Shown in pieces: positions 37,134-44,182 of a stretch of DNA of 64,000 nt. Origin of the DNA: Alphaproteobacteria bacterium. GTDB taxonomy: Bacteria; Pseudomonadota; Alphaproteobacteria; SHVP01. The position numbers were made by a program, and so were the translations under genes. A model generated the notes under the pieces. That model searched no databases, was not told where the DNA came from, and saw only the letters and a program-made list of their open reading frames with translations. The stretch spans positions 1 through 64,000 of the forward strand of contig JAVJOO010000003.1 of NCBI GenBank assembly GCA_040216735.1. The letters run 5' to 3'. Position 1 is the stretch's first letter; each line of letters starts with the position of its first letter.

Positions 37134-38566
37134 TAGTTTGTTCCCCTGGCGACGCTTACAAGTTCCTGCAAGCGTTGTGTGAGCGGCGTGTAATCACTCA
37201 CGAATTTCTCAGAGATTGACGCGAGATTCTGCCCGAGCAGCGCGAGCGACCGGGTCAGTTCCTGTTGCATCTGCTGATCAAAATTTTCGAACTGCTCATT
37301 CGTTCGCTCCATGCTCTGAGCCCATGAATCGTTGATTGTTTTTTGGGCTTCTCGAGCCGCCGACTCTATCAACTCACCGTGGCGAGAAAATTCTTGCGAA
37401 GAGCGCTCAGACATTTGCTTCAGCGCACCCTCTAGTTCGGAGGAGAACCGTTCGCGCGACTTTTCCGCGTCTGCCAGGAAGGTTTGATAGCTGCTCGTTA
37501 GCTTCGTGTGGCTTTCCTCGGCATCCGACAAAACTCGATTCGATCTCTCCAACGCGCGTTCGACATTCGCGTTCATTTGCGTGGTGATCTTTTCAAGATT
37601 GTTCTCGATGACCGGGAATGCTTCGAGCGCCTTGTCCCGCAGTCCGGCAATAGCTTCAAGATGGGCCGTCATTACTTCGATCTGACCGTTCACACCCTTC
37701 ATCACGGGGCCAAGAGGTTGTATTGCTTCGGGAATTTTTTCGGCGTGGGTTCGCACGCTCTCTAATGACTGCTGCGTGGATTCTAGGGCCTGAACCGCAG
37801 CATCAAGGCGCGTCTCAAGCGCTTCGACGTGTTCTCGGTATTTGTCTTGCCAAACGACAAGTGAAGAGACAGCTTCGTTGAGTTGCTTGAAGTTCTCGCC
37901 AAACTGCTCGGTTAGTTTTTCGTTGAAGTCTCTAATTACCTGCTCGAGCGCCTCAATGATCGCCTTCTGGTTGTTTTCAACCATATGTTTGGCGAAGTCT
38001 CTGAACTCTCGTATCAGTTCACCCTGCCCATCCTGGACAGTCGTTCGGAGCTTCTGAACTTGCGTCAGCAGACTGCTGTCCCCATCTGATGAGATAGATT
38101 TCCGTAACTCGGTCAGAAGGTCGGACGTTCGAGCGGAGGACGCACGACCGTCGTCCCGTATGTCGACTAAAGCCGCATGAATGTCTCCAGGGGTCACACC
38201 TTCCGACGAATCGACGTTGGGAATGATCGTTCGGATGAGCCGGAATAGGATTGCGCCGAAGATGCCCACGATGCTTGTGGTGAAGGCCGTCTTCAGGCCT
38301 GCCAGCAACTGGGGAACGCTATCGTCGATGCGGGCCACATCGAAGTCCAGGAGTCCGATCAGTATGCCTGTAAAGGTCCCCAGAACACCTAGCGTCGCTA
38401 GGCTGTTCGGCGTCATCGCAGCAAATTTGGCACTAACGCCCAATCGGGCTAGGCGAGGCAAGAGAACTAAAAGGGCGAGAAGAAACCAGACGACCATGAT
38501 GGTCGAGAAGAAGAGAGTGACATCGTTGGAGACGATGGTTTGGTAGAACCGACTGAATTGCACCAT
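37133..38566 (-). CDS. zorA: ZorA-like MotA/TolQ/ExbB family channel with coiled-coil tail
   Basis: ATG 38566 (MVQFSRFYQTIVSNDVTLFF) gives 477 aa; the frame is open to 38671 but without sense. Three membrane helices: about residues 16-36, 52-74 (TPNSLATLGVLGTFTGILIGL) and 93-114 (TAFTTSIVGIFGAILFRL). The GLKTAFTTSIVG segment is the MotA/ExbB-type helix that faces the ZorB Asp. The remaining 360 residues are strongly heptad-like, charged coiled coil reaching into the cytoplasm, as in ZorA, where the tail is thought to relay phage sensing to the effector. This tail is shorter than that of type I ZorA. First gene of the island operon. Confidence 0.82.
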   Translation of the reverse strand: MVQFSRFYQTIVSNDVTLFFSTIMVVWFLLALLVLLPRLARLGVSAKFAAMTPNSLATLGVLGTFTGILIGLLDFDVARIDDSVPQLLAGLKTAFTTSIVGIFGAILFRLIRTIIPNVDSSEGVTPGDIHAALVDIRDDGRASSARTSDLLTELRKSISSDGDSSLLTQVQKLRTTVQDGQGELIREFRDFAKHMVENNQKAIIEALEQVIRDFNEKLTEQFGENFKQLNEAVSSLVVWQDKYREHVEALETRLDAAVQALESTQQSLESVRTHAEKIPEAIQPLGPVMKGVNGQIEVMTAHLEAIAGLRDKALEAFPVIENNLEKITTQMNANVERALERSNRVLSDAEESHTKLTSSYQTFLADAEKSRERFSSELEGALKQMSERSSQEFSRHGELIESAAREAQKTINDSWAQSMERTNEQFENFDQQMQQELTRSLALLGQNLASISEKFVSDYTPLTQRLQELVSVARGTN

Positions 38567-38773
38567 GGCTCTTTCGGCCTTCCGTTGTGAGTTGGCGTGG
38601 GTGAACCTTGAGGGACACTTGACCGCCGCGCTTGAGGTTACAAAAACCCCAACAAGCTTTGGTGCGCACATATGTTCGCAGAGGTGGCGGTCAGATGGCG
38701 AGGGAATATTGGCCGATACTACCTACAGAGGTGTCGGACCTGCTGGGTCAACGTAGACGCCTAACGGTGTTTA
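38567..38773. other. Island leader upstream of zorA
   Basis: Non-coding, 207 bp. It must hold the promoter of the three-gene operon; I see TTGACC on the minus strand near 38750 but no well-spaced -10 box. Adjacent small palindromes GTGCGCAC and ACATATGT lie near 38660-38672. No gene is supported. Confidence 0.4.
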
Positions 38774-38800
38774 GGGGTTCAAGTCCCTCAGCGGGCACCA
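38774..38800 (+). repeat. attR: 27-bp direct repeat of the tRNA-Leu 3' end
   Basis: Identical to 35387-35413. Here it is an orphan fragment without the rest of a tRNA, preceded by TTTA, and followed by the presumed original downstream flank of tRNA-Leu. Confidence 0.9.
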
Positions 38801-38814
38801 CGAATGCTGATAAC

Positions 38815-38840
38815 CCCAACGACCTGTTCTGATCGTTGGG
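38815..38840 (+). terminator. Hairpin, possible displaced tRNA-Leu terminator
   Basis: A perfect 8-bp stem CCCAACGA/TCGTTGGG with a 10-nt loop lies 14 bp after the orphan tRNA end. Followed by only a weak T run (CTGTATTTCC). Before integration it would have lain directly downstream of tRNA-Leu. Confidence 0.4.
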
Positions 38841-39053
38841 CTGTATTTCCCTGGGAATTGGTCCAAAATGAAGCGATGTTGGCCGTCCTCCGACGATCGG
38901 CCCGGTGCCTAGGAGGCCCTGTCCGAGCCGGATCGAACAGAAAACCTCGAGTCGGGGGTGGTGCGGGTCGGCCCCCGTCGAAACCATTTAGAAACCCGCT
39001 CCTGCGACACCATGTTCCATAGAATGTCCGCGACCAACCGATAGGGGCCCCCG

Positions 39054-40724
39054 ATGGCCGGCACGAAGATTTCCCAGCATATGGTGACCAAGCCCTGCTT
39101 CGACCGCATCCGGGTCGAGCAGGACGGCACCTGGATCGCCGATACCGTGCGCGCGATCGTCCTGCACGAAGGGACGCTGCCGCCGGTCTACTACATCCCC
39201 ATCGAGGATGTCCGGGAGGCGTATCTGAAAAAGACGGAGACCCAGACCCACTGCCCGTTCAAGGGCAACGCGAGCTATTGGTCCGTGCGGGTCGGCGGGG
39301 TCACGACCGAAGACGCCGTGTGGGGCTACGAAGACCCCTACGCCGAAGGCGAATCGCTGCGCGGCTACGTCGCCTTCGACCAATCGAAGATCAGCGCCAT
39401 GTACAGGGGGTCCGAGGTGGTTGTGCCCGAATCGACGAACGGCGAGCGCTATGCGAACCCCTTGGTTGGCTGGGTCATTGGACCCGCGCTCGCGGCGGAT
39501 TCGGCGGAAGCGTTGTTTAGGAGCTTCTGCGCCTCCCTGCAGGATGCGGGCGTGCCAGTATCCCGGGTTGTGGTCATCATTCCCAACCTGCACCCGCAAG
39601 TTTTTGCCCGTATGTTGTCGTGGGAACAGGGTGAGGCCGACGAAGAGGCCAAGGTCGAAGTGCGCTCGGCGCCGCACGATATCCTGACGCGCCCGGTCTT
39701 CGCCAATAGCCCGTTCGCCCCGATCCTCCGCGGCTCGGGCGGCGTGCGCCGGCGGTTGGAGGGGGACAACGTCAAGCTCGACTATCCGATCCTGGAGGAT
39801 CTGCTCAAGGAAGGCGCGACCGACTACTGCGCGATGCCGTTCCGCTTCACCGACGGGCAGATTTGCATCCTTTCGGTCACTTCGTTTGTCGCCGGCGGCT
39901 TTGCCGCCGACGATCTCAACAAGATTTACGAGATCCTGCCCAGTCTGGGCCGCCTCTTCGAGGTCCACACCCAGCGGCGCACCGCGATCGGTCTTTTGGA
40001 GACTTACCTTGGCGCCCATACCGGACGCCGCGTGCTCAACGGCCAGGTCAAGCACGGCGACGGCGAACGGATTCACGCCGTCATCTGGTTCAGCGATTTT
40101 CGCGATTCGACGGCATTATCCGAGAGCATGACGCAGGAGACTTACCTGCTACATCTCAACCGTTATTTCCAATGCGTCGCGGGGTCGATTATCGAGAACG
40201 GCGGCGAAGTGCTGCGCTTCATCGGCGATGCGGTGCTCGCAATCTTCCCGATCTCCGACGCCGCGGACCGCGCTCGCACCGACGTGACCGGCACCGCCGA
40301 GGCCTGCCGCCGGGCGATGAAGGCCTCCCAGGAAGTAGAGGAAAAGGTCGCGGCGGAGAACGTCGCGCACGCCGATTTTCCGCCGATCCGTTATGGCATC
40401 GGGCTCCACCTGGGCGACGTCACCTACGGCAACATCGGAATCCCCGAGCGGCTGGAATTCACCGTGATCGGTCTCGCGGCCAACCAAGCCGCGCGGGTGG
40501 AAAGCATGACCAAGGAATTGAAGCAGACGGTCTTGGTCTCGGCCTCGTTCGCCGACAATTACCCCGGCAAGCTGATATCGGTGGGCAGCCATGTTCTCAA
40601 GGGGGTGCCGGGCGAGCACGAACTGTTCGTCCCTGGCGAGGGCGCTGCCGGAGAAATCGCGCCGATTCCGCCTGCAAAAAAGCCGGTAAAAGAAAAAGTG
40701 ACGGTTACAGTGGGCGCGGACTAG
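39054..40724 (+). CDS. DUF427 domain fused to class III adenylate/guanylate cyclase
   Basis: 556 aa. Residues about 22-118 are a DUF427 domain (VLHEGTLPPVYYIPIEDVREAY, THCPFKGNASYWSVRVGG, VWGYEDPYAEGE). A middle region of unknown fold follows. The class III cyclase domain starts near 338: metal Asp348 in WFSDFRDST and Asp392 in FIGDAVLAIF. The Asn/Arg transition-state pair lies in LAANQAARVES. Arg388 stands where adenylate-specific enzymes usually have Lys, and the purine-selecting Asp is Leu (VIGLAAN), so nucleotide choice is uncertain. No membrane helix; Lys/Pro tail. It should make a cyclic nucleotide in the cytosol. It starts 253 bp right of attR. Confidence 0.85.
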   Translation: MAGTKISQHMVTKPCFDRIRVEQDGTWIADTVRAIVLHEGTLPPVYYIPIEDVREAYLKKTETQTHCPFKGNASYWSVRVGGVTTEDAVWGYEDPYAEGESLRGYVAFDQSKISAMYRGSEVVVPESTNGERYANPLVGWVIGPALAADSAEALFRSFCASLQDAGVPVSRVVVIIPNLHPQVFARMLSWEQGEADEEAKVEVRSAPHDILTRPVFANSPFAPILRGSGGVRRRLEGDNVKLDYPILEDLLKEGATDYCAMPFRFTDGQICILSVTSFVAGGFAADDLNKIYEILPSLGRLFEVHTQRRTAIGLLETYLGAHTGRRVLNGQVKHGDGERIHAVIWFSDFRDSTALSESMTQETYLLHLNRYFQCVAGSIIENGGEVLRFIGDAVLAIFPISDAADRARTDVTGTAEACRRAMKASQEVEEKVAAENVAHADFPPIRYGIGLHLGDVTYGNIGIPERLEFTVIGLAANQAARVESMTKELKQTVLVSASFADNYPGKLISVGSHVLKGVPGEHELFVPGEGAAGEIAPIPPAKKPVKEKVTVTVGAD

Positions 40725-40890
40725 GCGCGCCGCGCGCGACCTAAACCTTCGGAAAAGCTACCCGGCGGCGCCGAACCGGGTTAAAAATCGGGTGTCCCGC
40801 CGACGACTCAGAGACAGGCAAGTGCTGTGCGACGCGATAGGGGAATCGCCTAAGCCGCCGGCGGGACGTAAACCCTCAGAAAAAAAGCCC

Positions 40891-41484
40891 TCAACTCACG
40901 AACGCCGACGGCACTGGGTTCTCGCCCAAGGCGCCGCGAAGAACCGCCCAGTGCATGGCCTCGGCGCCGAGAATGCTGGCGGCGGCGGCCTTGAGGTCGC
41001 CGTTCTGGAATGCCGAGACGGCCTGGACGTAGGCGCTGACCGCCCCCTGTTCGAGGTCGGCGGCGAAGGCCAAGACATCGGCCTGGGTCTTGATGTCCGC
41101 GACCGGAAAATTGTAGTCGGACTTCGCGGGCGCTGGGGTCCCGCCGAGTTGGCGGATGGTGTCGGCGAGAACCTTGGCGTGTTCGCTGTGGTCGCGCTGG
41201 AACGCGAGTGCGATCTGCGCGACGGCCGGTACCAGCAAGCCGCTGTCGGCGCCGAGCTGGTAGGCGGCAATCGCTTCTTGCTCCGCGCCCAGCGCGCCGT
41301 TGAGAATATCGAGATCGCTCGAGGCGGCGTCGTCGCTTTTCGCGGCCATCGTCCCGCATCCTGCGAGCAGCGCGACGGCGGTCGCCGACAGCGTCAGCCC
41401 GCCCGCCTTGGAGAAAAAGCCGCGGCGCGAGACGAGGCTCGGTGCCGACTCGACGATCAAAGGATTGGGGTTCACAGGTGTCAT
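40891..41484 (-). CDS. Ferritin-like domain (DUF4439-type) lipoprotein with Tat-like signal
   Basis: ATG 41484, with GGAGG eight bases upstream, is preferred over 41502; 197 aa. SRRGFFSKAGGLTLSATAVALLAGC combines a twin-arginine-like motif with a lipobox, so it should be exported folded and lipid-anchored. The mature part is a helical ferritin-like bundle: NGALGAEQEAIAAYQLG, FQRDHSEHAKVLADTI, DLEQGAVSAYVQAV and EAMHWAVLRGAL give Glu/His pairs in ferritin-like spacing, so a di-iron site is possible. It lies 63 bp downstream of the anti-sigma gene and is probably part of that regulon. Confidence 0.8.
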   Translation of the reverse strand: MTPVNPNPLIVESAPSLVSRRGFFSKAGGLTLSATAVALLAGCGTMAAKSDDAASSDLDILNGALGAEQEAIAAYQLGADSGLLVPAVAQIALAFQRDHSEHAKVLADTIRQLGGTPAPAKSDYNFPVADIKTQADVLAFAADLEQGAVSAYVQAVSAFQNGDLKAAAASILGAEAMHWAVLRGALGENPVPSAFVS

Positions 41485-41547
41485 GTTATGGCCCTCCGAC
41501 ACAGAAACAGTTATGGGGAATACCCATCCGGCGTTTGGCCGGATGCG

Positions 41548-42249
41548 CTAGTTGTTTCGCGGGCCCACGATGTTGCCCACAAAAAGTACCGGGCCGGTCG
41601 GCGCACCGGTGGGGGAGCCGCCGGTCGGTTCGACGCTGACTGCAAATCCGGTCCCGTCGGTGAAACTCGCGGGCAACGTCAGGCGCCGGCTTTTGTCAGG
41701 AGAGGCGAGACCGAGCGATACTGGCGCCAAGTCGCCGCGCCGAAGCAACCAAAGCTCGTAATCGCGGCCTGGCGGCGCGGTCGCCGCGCCGACGGCGGTG
41801 ATTTCGGCGATCCCATCCGCTGCCACCCGAACCAACCAAGCCGACCCGTCGGCCTCGTTCTGGAGGGTCGCGACTCGGACCGCCTGGAAATCCGGGTTCG
41901 CCGGCGGGAGGAGTACGAAGACCAGGAGGGCAGCCGCCAATCCCGCGGCGGCGAGCCCAAATCCGCGCCAGAACGGAACGTTTCGCCACAGGCCCTTGGT
42001 TTGCGGTGCGCCCGCCCGGTCGCTGCCGATCTGTGCTTCGACGGCCGCCCAAACCCGTGCGGGGGGGGCCGTATCGGGTAAAGCCTCGCCAAGCGTGCCG
42101 AGCCGCCGTTCCCAGAACGCGACCTCCTGCCACAAATGGGGGTCGTCCTCGACCAGGCGCTCGAACCGAGTCCGCGCCGGCCCGCGCAGGGTACCGAGCA
42201 CATACTCCCCCGCAAGCTGGCTGCGATCTGTGGTGCTAAGCTGTTTCAC
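41548..42249 (-). CDS. Anti-sigma factor, RskA family
   Basis: 233 aa. A cytoplasmic N-terminal anti-sigma domain (AGEYVLGTLRGPARTRFERLVEDDPHLWQEVAFWERRL) is followed by one membrane helix (FGLAAAGLAAALLVFVLLPP) and the RskA C-terminal domain (DYELWLLRRGDLAPVSLGL, FAVSVEPTGGSPTGAPTGPVLFVG). It should hold the upstream ECF sigma factor inactive until a signal triggers proteolysis. It overlaps the sigma gene by 14 bp, fixing their stoichiometry. Confidence 0.93.
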   Translation of the reverse strand: MKQLSTTDRSQLAGEYVLGTLRGPARTRFERLVEDDPHLWQEVAFWERRLGTLGEALPDTAPPARVWAAVEAQIGSDRAGAPQTKGLWRNVPFWRGFGLAAAGLAAALLVFVLLPPANPDFQAVRVATLQNEADGSAWLVRVAADGIAEITAVGAATAPPGRDYELWLLRRGDLAPVSLGLASPDKSRRLTLPASFTDGTGFAVSVEPTGGSPTGAPTGPVLFVGNIVGPRNN

Positions 42250-42793
42250 GGTCCAAACAATCTCTCAGGCGAAGGAGGCCGCGGCGCACCCAGCTTTTCA
42301 CGGTGCCGATCGGCCGACGCAGATGGTCCGCCACCTCGCGTTGGGTAAGTCCTTGATAATAAATCAATAAAATAGACTGCTTCTGCTCTTCTTCCAGTTC
42401 GCCAAGGCAGGTCATAAGCTGCCGGGCGTCGCTTGACCGCATCGCCGTCTCGATCGGCGTCGGGTCGGTGCTGGGGAGTTGAAGCATGTCGCTTTCATTG
42501 CCTGCAAACTCGTCTTTTGGCCGACGCATCAGTTTCGACAGCGCGGCGTTCCGAGCAATCGTGACAATCCAGCTCATCCCGGCGCCTTTTGCCGAATCGT
42601 AGCGGTGTGCCGACCGCCAAATCCTTACGTAACTCTCCTGTAGCGCTTCCTCGGCCCAATCGGTACGTCTCAGGATACTCATCGAGAGGGCAAAAAGTTT
42701 CGGAGAAGTTAGTCGATAAAGCGCGGCAAAGGCCGTGGAGTCGCCTTTTGCGGCGGCTTCGAGGTAGGGGCCGATGGGATCGTCTGTCACCAT
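42236..42793 (-). CDS. ECF-type RNA polymerase sigma factor (SigK-like)
   Basis: 185 aa. Sigma region 2 covers AALYRLTSPKLFALSMSILRRTDWAEEALQESYVRIWRSA, and region 4 with its helix-turn-helix covers LLIYYQGLTQREVADHLRRPIGTVKSWVRRGLLRLRD. It pairs with the RskA anti-sigma that overlaps its 3' end. The leader between this gene and the isochorismatase terminator contains a GGGGCG/CGCCCC hairpin (42840-42855). An autoregulated promoter is expected, but no convincing ECF -35/-10 pair was seen. Confidence 0.94.
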   Translation of the reverse strand: MVTDDPIGPYLEAAAKGDSTAFAALYRLTSPKLFALSMSILRRTDWAEEALQESYVRIWRSAHRYDSAKGAGMSWIVTIARNAALSKLMRRPKDEFAGNESDMLQLPSTDPTPIETAMRSSDARQLMTCLGELEEEQKQSILLIYYQGLTQREVADHLRRPIGTVKSWVRRGLLRLRDCLDRETA

Positions 42794-42908
42794 GAATCGA
42801 TCGGCCTGTTAGGGACGGTTCTAAGGGGTCGGACGTGGCGGGGCGGGTGCGCCCCGGTTCGGACCTTAGTTTTTAGCATCGTGCGCCGCAAGCAACCCCG
42901 GTGCACGG

Positions 42909-42935
42909 AAAAACGGGCACCTTGCGATGCCCGTT
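42909..42935 (-). terminator. Rho-independent terminator of the nucleotidyltransferase-GNAT-hydrolase operon
   Basis: On the minus strand an 8-bp stem AACGGGCA/TGCCCGTT with an 8-nt loop is followed by a T run. It lies 25 bp after the cysteine hydrolase stop, closing the three-gene operon and separating it from the sigma factor gene. Confidence 0.85.
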
Positions 42936-42959
42936 CCACCGTAAACGCGCCTGGTGTCG

Positions 42960-43583
42960 TTACATCGCGTGCCGGGCTTCCGTCGCCGGAACCCCTTGGT
43001 AGGGCGCGAACCCGCGCGCGGCATCGCCCAGCACCTGCGCCGTCTCCACAAGGTTGGCGTAGAAGGAGATGATGTGGGTGGCGTGCATGTGGGCCGTCTT
43101 TTCTTCCGCGTTCGGCGTCGCCCGTGCAAGCGACGCGTCGGTCACGAAGGTCAGTTCGTGCCCGCGGTGATAGCCTTCGACGATCGTCGACAAGCAACAC
43201 ATCGGCGAACTGTACCCGACGAGATAGACTTGTTCGGGCCGCGAGGTCTCCATGAACTTCTCGAACCCGGGATTGCTGTAGCAAGAGAAGTTGCTCTTGG
43301 TGAACAGATATTCCCGCGGGAGCGGTTCGAAGCCCTTCACGAACTGTGTCGCTGCGTGGGACTGGCCAAAGACCGCGCCAGGCTGTTCGTGCCGCACATG
43401 CGCGACGGTCCAATTCTTCTCCCGGGCGTGGGTGAGGACCTTGCGGCAGTTCTCGAGGCTTTCGTCGATCCCCTCCATGTAAAAGGGACGGCCCTTCGTC
43501 GTGTATTCCCGCTGGATCTCGATGGCGATCAGCAGGGGTGTCTCCGACACCTCGTAGTTTTGGCTTACATCGAAAGCTCTCAT
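42960..43583 (-). CDS. Isochorismatase-family cysteine hydrolase
   Basis: ATG 43583 (MRAFDVSQNYEVSETPLL) gives 207 aa; the longer frame overlaps the GNAT gene. The triad of the family is Asp-Lys-Cys. Here Cys129 in GYSSPMCCLST and Lys96 in LFTKSNFS are present, but the acid position is Glu22 (LIAIEIQREY) instead of Asp. Members hydrolyse amides or imines such as nicotinamide, isochorismate or N-carbamoyl compounds. The ATG overlaps the GNAT stop by 4 bp, so it is the last gene of a coupled trio with a NadD-like nucleotidyltransferase. Confidence 0.84.
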   Translation of the reverse strand: MRAFDVSQNYEVSETPLLIAIEIQREYTTKGRPFYMEGIDESLENCRKVLTHAREKNWTVAHVRHEQPGAVFGQSHAATQFVKGFEPLPREYLFTKSNFSCYSNPGFEKFMETSRPEQVYLVGYSSPMCCLSTIVEGYHRGHELTFVTDASLARATPNAEEKTAHMHATHIISFYANLVETAQVLGDAARGFAPYQGVPATEARHAM

Positions 43584-44182
43584 ACCGCACCTCCGATCGG
43601 GTTCGTCGGCGTGCGTTCGCGCGAGAAGTCCAGCACGCCCGGTTGTTCCCATCTTCCTTCGGGACGGACCAGAACCATCGGATCGGCCGAAATCGACAAC
43701 GCGTCGTCGAGACGCTCGAAGTCGCCGACGATGGTGACGTACTCGTGGTCCGAAAAATGGAAGAGATCTCCGCTTGGCGCGAAACCGTAGCGGGCCCACA
43801 ATTTGACCAACCGTTTCTGTGCATGGGCATGGAGCTTGGTGTAGCCCTTCTGCCGGCATAGCTGGATCGAGAAATTGGCTACCGCGTTGATGATGCTCAT
43901 ACGCCGGTATTCCTTGCGAACCGCAAAGCGCTCAAGTTTGGCGAAGTCCCCGAAATACCGGACCCGCATGCACGCGACGGGCTCCTCGCCCTCGTAGGCA
44001 ACGACGTGGGTGGCGGAAAAATCGTTCCCGTCGAACTCTTCGGCATAGGGGCAGTTCTGGTCGGCCATGAACACCGCGGAGCGGATGGCAAACGCTTGCA
44101 TCATTTCTTCGATCGACCCGGCCACCTTGACCGAGATGTCGTTACGCCTGCTGTTAGGCAGGTACGAGGACGCCTTTGTCAT
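43580..44182 (-). CDS. GNAT family acyltransferase
   Basis: ATG 44182, with AAAGGAAG seven bases upstream, gives 200 aa. The GNAT core shows AIRSAVFMADQNCPYAEEFDGND, THVVAYEGEEPVACMRVRYFGDFAKLERFAVRKEYR (strand 4 and acetyl-CoA loop) and GYTKLHAHAQKRLVKLWARYGF. It probably transfers an acyl group from CoA to a small amine, as in autoinducer-synthase-like or ElaA-like enzymes. The start lies 29 bp inside the nucleotidyltransferase gene and the stop overlaps the hydrolase ATG. Confidence 0.82.
   Translation of the reverse strand: MTKASSYLPNSRRNDISVKVAGSIEEMMQAFAIRSAVFMADQNCPYAEEFDGNDFSATHVVAYEGEEPVACMRVRYFGDFAKLERFAVRKEYRRMSIINAVANFSIQLCRQKGYTKLHAHAQKRLVKLWARYGFAPSGDLFHFSDHEYVTIVGDFERLDDALSISADPMVLVRPEGRWEQPGVLDFSRERTPTNPIGGAV

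Larger units (their letters stand above)
35414..38800. mobile_element. tRNA-Leu genomic island (3.4 kb) carrying a Zorya-like system, no integrase
   Basis: The interval lies exactly between two identical 27-bp copies of the tRNA-Leu 3' end. Its base composition is visibly AT-richer than the flanks, and its codon use differs (many AAA, TTT, AAT). It holds only three genes, all minus strand and overlapping stop to start. No integrase, transposase or replication gene is present, so it must have been inserted in trans, or is the remnant of a larger element that lost its recombinase. Confidence 0.85.

Noticed and set aside
36429-38566. Flagellar stator MotA/MotB
   Set aside because: The TM and OmpA-like parts fit, but no flagellar gene is near, the MotA-like protein has a long coiled-coil tail, and the third gene is a nuclease; a defence stator fits better.
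35414-38800. Prophage or integrative element with its own recombinase
   Set aside because: No integrase, excisionase, portal, replication or conjugation gene occurs within the repeats or within 3 kb on either side.
40792-42081. 429-aa open frame on the plus strand
   Set aside because: It is antisense to the ferritin-like and anti-sigma genes, which have complete domains; high GC creates the open frame.
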